DNA of 64,000 nt from CAYXDO01 sp964463485 (GTDB lineage: Bacteria > Myxococcota > Kuafuiibacteriia > Kuafuiibacteriales > Kuafuiibacteriaceae), in assembly GCA_964463485.1 (NCBI GenBank), contig CAYXDO010000026.1, forward strand, positions 1 through 64,000, written 5' to 3'. The position numbers and the translations under genes were made by a program. Within the stretch, counting starts at the first letter, position 1. Every line of letters starts with the position of its first letter. The notes under the pieces are model-generated. The model ran no database searches. It saw only the letters and a list, made by a program, of their open reading frames with translations, and was not told the DNA's origin. This document shows, one piece after another, positions 59,301 through 64,000 of the stretch.

Positions 59301-59781
59301 GAAAGCCCACTTCGAGAAAAATCCCAGCGAAGATCCCGCTGGGCAGCTCGGCGTCAGCTACGCCCCCATGCGCGAGGTGCTCGACGAGCTCGCAGCCAGA
59401 AAAGACGACCTTGGAAAGCAAACCTATCGCTGGCTGGTCGAGACGTCCGCTTCCCACGCTCTCAAGACCTCGCGAACCGAGTTCATCGCACACGTGTTGG
59501 CCCAAAAGCTCGACCTCTCGGACCTCGCGCTCGACCTCGACAAGGCCCTCGCCCTCGTAAAACAAATCGCCGAGTCGCAGTATTACTACGGAACCCAGTC
59601 CATCTCCGAAGGAACGAAGTGGCTGCTCTTCCGAGGCGCCAAGTCGCCAGACGATGCCCTGATGGAGAAGATCATCGCCTCCATCGACAAATGGAAATTC
59701 CAACCGAACCAAAAGAAAGGCTTCATCGACGCACTCTCCGAGCTCGCGCCGGACTGGAAAGCCAAGCTCCAGACTGCGTAG
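56350..59781 (+). CDS. Very large cytoplasmic protein with a possible ADP-ribosyltransferase-like segment
   Basis: 1143 residues from ATG 56350; the frame open to 56161 is not coding. Residues 1-70 are a Lys/Ala-rich tail. About 320-500 differs from the rest: LYSTVTSPEHVLSILRNGQ, MIVNGMSTIADFSTGGAVGV, then NELIFTAGNRPENIERVIAT. This order recalls the DarT/ART folds (an H/Y-x-T start, an ILxxG helix and a final ExLxxxxxPxxI strand). Residues 500-1143 are helical repeats with regular Leu/Ala/Lys content. The N-terminal part has short beta and helical domains. No signal peptide or membrane segment. It may be a toxin, an NAD-using modifier or a structural protein. The fold match is by eye. Confidence 0.6.
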   Translation: MVIKSILPKLNPLAGAAAKSKAKAKPIKAKVAKATSAPADALESTNKSAAVASITPTQAPSAPSIPGVSETFPVQALESLDAKGLSGQTFMLDGGSLRGLKLRTRRIIDGDKPGFEILFKLTSSKIPGLLEKLDKAGASTTDLSFRGLELGEDGVAKLNAAKGVISTSSTHAPPDLDNTATKWVRRLEDQKGGVIEVVNDKAALAVRGLVRIQLSGDDKTCNKQLDGLIKSLGLQSIFAPPTTHSKQVHALMHVLWQVDSKQADKLAKGDLDKVKPADLVKTLEKLGYSKERISGLRYEDTFEGHFSVVDPQQAEELAKAGARYLYSTVTSPEHVLSILRNGQKSSLQRYEDGMIVNGMSTIADFSTGGAVGVFTRLVTQDAIYNGQGWTGRTYKLLQSYKQLGRTDWYGWNGDYFGRRWDLDSKVNFGRGLVESIDDGKTYKTTNELIFTAGNRPENIERVIATTESDRQKLIEHLEKQGYQPHNGLSLSEFVVLSPKFLPYGPSPYDVTDPKKFASEALAAAKTGSSAQLRWFLIEGPADAGAKAELEKKCLLDPKLRQYALDAAKISGRFAMAPEELGKLIKQLKSKKTKEGPKILEALVKSAAEALFRSGAKEAAALLASKPSKASYPGPYELSDDVWVRIYESLAKLEGGTTNPCFELAMKTRAEKLLKDGNAGFRKFLQSTPLVNPADPAAWLAAEAKKVAGGGESLELALFVAQTQPDSMGQVRKQLLAADGHKTVEILRSTLVEQKDLGMSGQELNTLLDSLPADSASKKVLFDEFPDALLRTGDADLLAKLEAHHGTKSPQLAINDSTRWTQLAEALVAKKGALPAGFLSNVLGRGAYWLQHSAEFMKRLGELDHLFDLSDPTAYLAEATQNWKAGSPAPLKLMWLLLGPEETRPFRAQAAVATLRSNDYYVRNALHYAKTYSGKDALPLDAAELNSVMKQLTDDPKDANAKTTFLSTAGRQILTKGDATSFGLLKAHFEKNPSEDPAGQLGVSYAPMREVLDELAARKDDLGKQTYRWLVETSASHALKTSRTEFIAHVLAQKLDLSDLALDLDKALALVKQIAESQYYYGTQSISEGTKWLLFRGAKSPDDALMEKIIASIDKWKFQPNQKKGFIDALSELAPDWKAKLQTA

Positions 59782-59827
59782 CGCAACCCGCCGTGTCGCG
59801 GCTTGTCGCGGCTAACTGAGAGTCATG

Positions 59828-60036
59828 GGTGATCACTTCAGAGGCAGGATCAGGATCAGGATCGGGCACGGGCACGGGCACGGGCACGGGCACGAAGTCC
59901 TCGCAGAGCCGCGCCGAATTTCGATGCCACTGGCTGGCGCGCGGACCGTCGTTGATCTCCTGGACAGCCGCCGAGGTCCCGAATATGCCGTGCCCGTGCC
60001 CGATCCTGAGGCAGGATGAGGATTAGGCAGGACTAA
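59828..60036. repeat. Dispersed GC-rich inverted-repeat element, copy C
   Basis: Opens ggtgatcacttcagaggcaggat, then tandem cgggcac units (about five), gcacgaagtcctcgcagagc, tttcgatgccactggctgg and ggaccgtcgttgatctcctgg. It closes with gccgtgcccgtgcccgatcctgaggcaggatgagg. The same order of words is seen in copy A, shorter by ~130 bp. The arms are an imperfect inverted repeat of about 35 bp. It sits 47 bp after the large gene and before a separate transcript. Confidence 0.78.
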
Positions 60037-60099
60037 CTGTGGGATTATTTTCAAATTCATCCCGACTCGGACCCTCGCAGGGCCGCAGGCCGTCTCGAA

Positions 60100-60127
60100 A
60101 CCAGCCCAGGCGCAGCCCTGGGTTGGT
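60100..60127. other. Hairpin in the gap before the Cys-rich lipoprotein
   Basis: accagcccagg-cgcagc-cctgggttggt forms an 11-bp stem with one G-T wobble and a 6-base loop. No T-run follows on either strand, so it is not a standard terminator. It lies 110 bp before the gene at 60238; the rest of 60040-60237 shows nothing else that I can support. Confidence 0.45.
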
Positions 60128-60237
60128 GGAGACGGCATCCATTGAGCCCAAAGGGGGGTCCAATGTCATGATCCGAGCAATCCCATGGTCGTTCTGACCG
60201 TGGACAAATCGGGATCGGTCCGCCAAAGCTACCCGGG

Positions 60238-61251
60238 ATGCGCTTGCCAATCGTCTTGGGCCTGCTGGCCGCCAGCTCGGCGTGTGAGCAGTCGCGGAGT
60301 CGATCCTCGTCTTCGACGGTCAGGTCTCCTTCGTGCTCACTCGTCGTGTGCCCGAGTGACTGCGCCTGCGATCAGACGACCGCCTGCGACGCCACCTGCG
60401 AGGCGTGCGACCCCGAGTGTGGGCTATGTCGATCCGCCGAAGCTCAGTGCCGAGCGCCCGCGGACGCAGGTCCGACGGACTCCAGCTCGTTCGATTTCGG
60501 GATTCCGGGACTCGTCGACGTGGGGATCGGAGTCGACCTTGGGTTGTCTCTGCCAGACTCCGGTCTACCGTCGGACTCCGGTCCAGCACAGGACGCAGGC
60601 CCCTGCGCGTACCCCGCGGCGCAACCCTCCGGCGCACCCTGCTGCACCTCCTTGGGCGTGGATGCGTGTACACTCAACCTGTTTTGCGCGGCGTTCGACG
60701 GCCGAACCCAGACCATTTGTTATCGCGACGGCTCGAGACGACCAGGCGAGACCTGCACCGAGCCAACTCAGTGCTCGACTGGCATTTGTTCGGACGGGCT
60801 CTGCCGGTCGCCCGCGGGCGCTTCCTGCACGAACGCGAATGAGTGCCAGAGCGGCGGTTGCTCGGCGAACGGCCGTTGCCAGGGGCGATTGAACGAAGCG
60901 TGCGGGGAGTCTCCCGACGACTGCGTCACGCCGCTCATTTGCAGCTCGGCGAGCAGAACCTGTGTCGAGGCGCTCCCGGCCGAGTGTTCGGTGCTCACAA
61001 GTCAGCCGTGCGCGCCGAGCGACAGATGCTCGGCGATCGATGGGACCACGATCTGCGAGCCCGCGGGATCCGGCGGCCTCGGAGCGACCTGTGTGACTCA
61101 TTCGGAGTGCCTGCGCGGGTTCGTGTGTGTCCCGATCTCCGGAGTGGGTTGCGTCCGAGTCTGCGACCCCAACGTCACGGACTCGTGCGGCGCGGGCGTC
61201 CAGTGTCTGACGATCCCGAGCTTCACCGAATTCGGAATCTGCGGAGGCTGA
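60238..61251 (+). CDS. Cysteine-rich lipoprotein
   Basis: 337 residues. The signal MRLPIVLGLLAASSAC gives Cys16 as the lipidation site. A Ser-rich linker is followed by a Cys block (about 33-67) and an acidic Asp/Ser/Gly-rich linker (VDVGIGVDLGLSLPDSGLPS). The C-terminal half (about 115-337) has some 25 cysteines in repeating pairs of the dickkopf / EGF-like bacterial type: CTEPTQCSTGICSDGLC, CTNANECQSGGCSANGRCQG. Disulfide-bonded surface lipoproteins of this kind are common in myxobacteria. It is convergent with the RCC1 gene 5 bp away, with no terminator visible. Confidence 0.85.
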   Translation: MRLPIVLGLLAASSACEQSRSRSSSSTVRSPSCSLVVCPSDCACDQTTACDATCEACDPECGLCRSAEAQCRAPADAGPTDSSSFDFGIPGLVDVGIGVDLGLSLPDSGLPSDSGPAQDAGPCAYPAAQPSGAPCCTSLGVDACTLNLFCAAFDGRTQTICYRDGSRRPGETCTEPTQCSTGICSDGLCRSPAGASCTNANECQSGGCSANGRCQGRLNEACGESPDDCVTPLICSSASRTCVEALPAECSVLTSQPCAPSDRCSAIDGTTICEPAGSGGLGATCVTHSECLRGFVCVPISGVGCVRVCDPNVTDSCGAGVQCLTIPSFTEFGICGG

Positions 61252-61256
61252 CCTCG

Positions 61257-63677
61257 CTACTCGTCGGGAAGCTCGACGAGCACGAGCTCGCCGCGAAATC
61301 CCGTCGGGGCTCTGCCGAGCTGACCAAAGTCATTGGACCCCCGGCAGAGCACCTTCGCGTCCTTCAGCCCACAAATATGGGAACCGCCGAGCTGCACCTG
61401 TTTCGTCCGGGCAAGGTCGGCGATCCGTTCAGTTTCTCGGACGCCGAAGGAGAGTACGGTTCCGTCGACCTTCACGACGACCGTGGCCGTGGGGCCCGCA
61501 GTCACCTCGGCCGCCGGCTGAGTATCGGGGAGCTCGACGGGTTCGACCTTCGCGGACATGTCCGGGTAGGCAAAGGCTCCGCGACCCCCAAAACACAGCA
61601 CGCGCTGGTCCCGAGTGAGTCCGCAGGTATGATTCGAGCCGACCGCGAGACCGGCCAACTCGGGAAGCGATGGAACGAGCGCGGGCCTGGATACTCCCGC
61701 GCGATTGTCGCCACGAGCCGGCGTTGCCTCCCCCCAGCAGTACAAAGCCCCGCTTCGGGCGAGCGCGCAAACGTGCGCGCCGCCGATCCCGACGTCGACG
61801 ATCGGTTCGGGGAGCCTGACCACCACGGGCCCGTCGTGAGGCTGGTCGTCGCCCTCGCCCAACTCACCGTGGTCGTTCGGTCCCCAACAAATCAACTGGC
61901 CATCGGCGAGGACCGCGCAACTCGTTTGGTGCGTCCGCCTCAGCGCCACCGCGCGGCGAGCCTGCGGAATCTCGAAAGGACCTCCGGATGGGTGCGACCT
62001 CGACCCGAGCTGTCCGGATTCGTTCTGGCCCAAGCACTGGACCGCCGTCGCGGTGCGGGTCTGAGCACACGCATGAGTGTCTCCGATGAACGCCGCGGTG
62101 ACATCGGCTTCGATCGGCGGGGTCACCGGGTCCGAGTACACGCCCACGCCAAGCACGGCGCTTCGACCCACGCACCGAATTCGGCCCGCCACTTGGCCGC
62201 ACGTCGCCTCCGGAGCCACCCAGAGCCGGTCCGCACCCCGGAGCGCTTCGACCTCGCCGACGCCCTCTGGTGAAACGTCAGCAAGATATCCAAGCTGACC
62301 CGCCGCGCTCGCGCCGACGCAATGGACCGAGCCATGCTGGTCGAGCACACAGGCATGATCGTGCCCGGCGGCGATCTCGGCCACCTCGAGGTCTCCGAGG
62401 AGACTCTCGGGATGGTCGACAGCCGCAAAATATCCGCGACACGTCGTCGCGCGGCCGAGCCCGCCGCAAATGGACCGAGGCCCTACCCACAACCCGGGTC
62501 GGGGTATGTCCACGCGGCGAGGTTCGAGGGTCGGAGCCCTGGAATCGTCGAGCTGCCCGTAGGTATTGGAACCGAAGCAGAAGGTCGCGTCGGTCGATCT
62601 CGCGCACGTGGAGTCGCCCCCTGCGGCGATCAGCTCGACGCCCTCGAGACCGACGGCGCGACTCGGGGGTTGGCCGTCCGGCGCCACAATCCCATTCCCG
62701 AGCTGGCCTCGATGCCCGAGGCCCCAGCATAGGACCGTTCCGCTGACGAGCAAGGCGCAGCTATGGTGCTCGCCCAGCGCGATCTGAGTTGCAGGCTCCG
62801 GAAGGTCGACCTCTACAGGTACTTCGAGGCGCTTCCTGCCCACGCTGGGAACTCCGTCTACCTGCCCGTCGTCTTGGAGCCCCCAGCAGAAGACGGCCCC
62901 GTTCGAGCTCACCGCGCATGCATGATTTCGGCCGGCGGAGAGTGCGACTACGTCCCGGATCCCGTCTTTTCGAACCGGAGTGCGTTTCGTCGCGCTCGCG
63001 AGCTCGCTCCCCCAGCACCAGACCAACCCATTCCGTAGCCCGGCGCACACGCCTGTGCTCGAGGCGGCGAGCGAAACGGCGTCGTCCAATTCGGCCACCG
63101 TCCGAAGCGCCTCGCGGTAGCTCGGAGGCAGACCGATCTGTCCGTCGAGGTTGCGCCCAAAGCACTGGACCCGGCCGGACGCGCGCAACACGCAACTCAT
63201 CTGAAGCCCCACGGCGACTCGCACCGCGGGTGCGCCCGGCTCGTGTTCGCGCGGCTTCATCGGAAGGGACAGCCGCTCGAGCGGAAACGGAGACCCATCC
63301 ACCGCCGACCAAGCCGAATCCAAAACGTCGGTCACGAGCGCACGCTCCGGCGTCGGAACGGGCCTTCCCTCGTCGGCGCCCGCAAGGCCGAGCACTGACC
63401 GACCTGGCAAAAGGCCGAGCTGTTCGACGGCGAATGGGTACAGGAGCGCCTCGACTACGGAGTCTTCGGCGACGTCGAACTGCAGCGAGCTCAGGTCGTC
63501 CACATCGATGACGTGGGCTAGGGCTCCGCCGTCCGTCTCCATCAAGAACACCGCGGAACGATGCCACGGCTCGAGCGGCGGGAGCTCGCGCCTGAACGAG
63601 CCCGGACCACACGCTGCGCCCGTGAGCGCCAGAAGGCACAACAGCCTTGGCCCGCTCGAGAGGGTTCGAGAAGTCAT
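61257..63677 (-). CDS. RCC1-repeat (regulator of chromosome condensation) lipoprotein
   Basis: 806 residues from ATG 63677; the frame is open to 63740. The lipoprotein signal ends LALTGAAC (Cys23). Residues about 30-150 form a lead domain. From about 160 to the end a run of RCC1 repeats of about 50 residues follows, with the C-A-x-C-W-G-x-N-x-x-G-Q-L-G pattern: HACAVSSNGAVFCWGLQDDG, CALLVSGTVLCWGLGHRGQL and CAVLADGQLICWGPNDHG. These are beta-propellers, probably two of seven blades. Paired cysteines in each repeat (C..C-W-G) suggest disulfides. Surface RCC1 lipoproteins are common in myxobacteria, with unknown ligands. Confidence 0.9.
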   Translation of the reverse strand: MTSRTLSSGPRLLCLLALTGAACGPGSFRRELPPLEPWHRSAVFLMETDGGALAHVIDVDDLSSLQFDVAEDSVVEALLYPFAVEQLGLLPGRSVLGLAGADEGRPVPTPERALVTDVLDSAWSAVDGSPFPLERLSLPMKPREHEPGAPAVRVAVGLQMSCVLRASGRVQCFGRNLDGQIGLPPSYREALRTVAELDDAVSLAASSTGVCAGLRNGLVWCWGSELASATKRTPVRKDGIRDVVALSAGRNHACAVSSNGAVFCWGLQDDGQVDGVPSVGRKRLEVPVEVDLPEPATQIALGEHHSCALLVSGTVLCWGLGHRGQLGNGIVAPDGQPPSRAVGLEGVELIAAGGDSTCARSTDATFCFGSNTYGQLDDSRAPTLEPRRVDIPRPGLWVGPRSICGGLGRATTCRGYFAAVDHPESLLGDLEVAEIAAGHDHACVLDQHGSVHCVGASAAGQLGYLADVSPEGVGEVEALRGADRLWVAPEATCGQVAGRIRCVGRSAVLGVGVYSDPVTPPIEADVTAAFIGDTHACAQTRTATAVQCLGQNESGQLGSRSHPSGGPFEIPQARRAVALRRTHQTSCAVLADGQLICWGPNDHGELGEGDDQPHDGPVVVRLPEPIVDVGIGGAHVCALARSGALYCWGEATPARGDNRAGVSRPALVPSLPELAGLAVGSNHTCGLTRDQRVLCFGGRGAFAYPDMSAKVEPVELPDTQPAAEVTAGPTATVVVKVDGTVLSFGVRETERIADLARTKQVQLGGSHICGLKDAKVLCRGSNDFGQLGRAPTGFRGELVLVELPDE

Positions 63678-63751
63678 CGAGGCACAGACACGGAAGACGC
63701 CCGACGACCGTCCATGGAAGCTCGCCCAAGCGCTCCGCACGACGGCGACTT

Positions 63752-64000
63752 TCAGATCCCAATCCGCTCGGCGGCGCGGGCCGCGTACTCATCGAGGCAG
63801 CCCTTACGCAGCTCGGCTCTGACTTCCTCGAGGATCTCTCCGAGCCGATTCTTGCCCTTGCCTCCGAGCTCGTGCCCATTGCCCCAGTATGAATCGTGAG
63901 GCGCATTCTCGACGAGCTTGGACTCACTCGTCCCTAGGAGCTGCGAGGCCAGGTCGGCGTGTTGACCGATCTTGGTAGCCACGGCGAGCCGCATGACGTC
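63752..64000 (-). CDS. NADAR-domain (YbiA/riboflavin-intermediate N-glycosidase-like) protein, C-terminal part only
   Basis: The window cuts the 5' end. The visible residues are a typical NADAR C-terminus: DLASQLLGTSESKLVENAPH, then DSYWGNGHELGGKGKNRLGE, then ILEEVRAELR. The catalytic-region Glu-Asp and WG motif (LVE..PHDSYWGNG) are intact. Members of this family (YbiA) cut the N-glycosidic bond of intermediates in riboflavin synthesis; others act on NAD or ADP-ribose derivatives. The last 20 residues (DEYAARAAERIG) are a small extension. Its stop lies 74 bp before the RCC1 start, same strand. Confidence 0.8.
   Translation of the reverse strand, partial: DVMRLAVATKIGQHADLASQLLGTSESKLVENAPHDSYWGNGHELGGKGKNRLGEILEEVRAELRKGCLDEYAARAAERIGI

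Noticed and set aside
60843..62273. 476-residue open frame on the plus strand
   Set aside because: Antisense to the RCC1 gene and to the Cys-rich lipoprotein; Arg/His-rich with no domain.
1..64000. tRNA or rRNA genes
   Set aside because: I looked for cloverleaf-like and rRNA-like stretches in the gaps and found none; gaps are short and explained by promoters or repeats.

Overview
High-GC DNA with long runs of overlapping genes (ATGA, GTGA and TTGA junctions), many lipoproteins, TPR/HEAT/RCC1/FHA repeat proteins, an FHA sigma-54 activator and a GltG-like gliding protein. Together these point to a myxobacterium (Myxococcota), probably a Polyangia-type lineage rather than Myxococcus itself. The lineage call is inference from gene content. 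I see no rRNA, tRNA or CRISPR array.

Layout. 1-365 is a GC-rich dispersed repeat. 366-6250 (minus) holds a secreted protein, a beta-helix lipoprotein, a GMC dehydrogenase with its subunit 3, and a VapBC pair. 6250-10034 (minus) holds a lipoprotein, an FHA/sigma-54 activator and a HEAT-repeat membrane protein. 10077-21402 (minus) is a seven-gene envelope cluster like the myxobacterial Glt/Agl gliding machinery: two TPR lipoprotein or periplasmic scaffolds, a further TPR protein, an outer-membrane barrel-like protein, an FHA-TM-TonB protein (GltG-like) and two small secreted proteins. No AglRQS motor is present. 22060-22750 is a second VapBC pair. 22927-35471 holds mixed housekeeping and signalling genes: a lipoprotein, a protein with a degenerate GGDEF domain, a cholesterol-oxidase-like GMC enzyme, HU, a HelD-like motor, an M23 lipoprotein, a GspE/PilB ATPase fused to a cyclic-nucleotide-binding domain, and a Uma2 nuclease. 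35597-39586 encodes pyruvate dehydrogenase E1 and E2. A GpsA-like dehydrogenase with a long N-terminal extension is divergent from it.

42747-51040 (minus) is the most unusual region, a tightly overlapping operon. Its order of transcription is WecE-like aminotransferase, ArnC/DPM1-like membrane glycosyltransferase, acyl ligase, acyl carrier protein, iron alcohol dehydrogenase, LuxE-like acyl-protein synthetase, LuxC-like acyl reductase, WecD-like acyltransferase and methyltransferase. I infer that it builds a modified amino-sugar on a lipid carrier, with a reductive acyl branch and no luciferase. Divergent from it are a Rieske oxygenase and a GNAT protein, then a Cys-rich lipoprotein with eight 28-residue repeats, another lipoprotein and a 1143-residue protein with a possible ADP-ribosyltransferase-like segment.

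The window ends with a Cys-rich lipoprotein, a large RCC1-repeat lipoprotein and the 3' part of a NADAR-family gene cut by the window edge. Three copies of one non-coding element (near 14-358, 51145-51310 and 59828-60036), built of cgggcac-type repeats inside an imperfect inverted repeat, mark gene boundaries.
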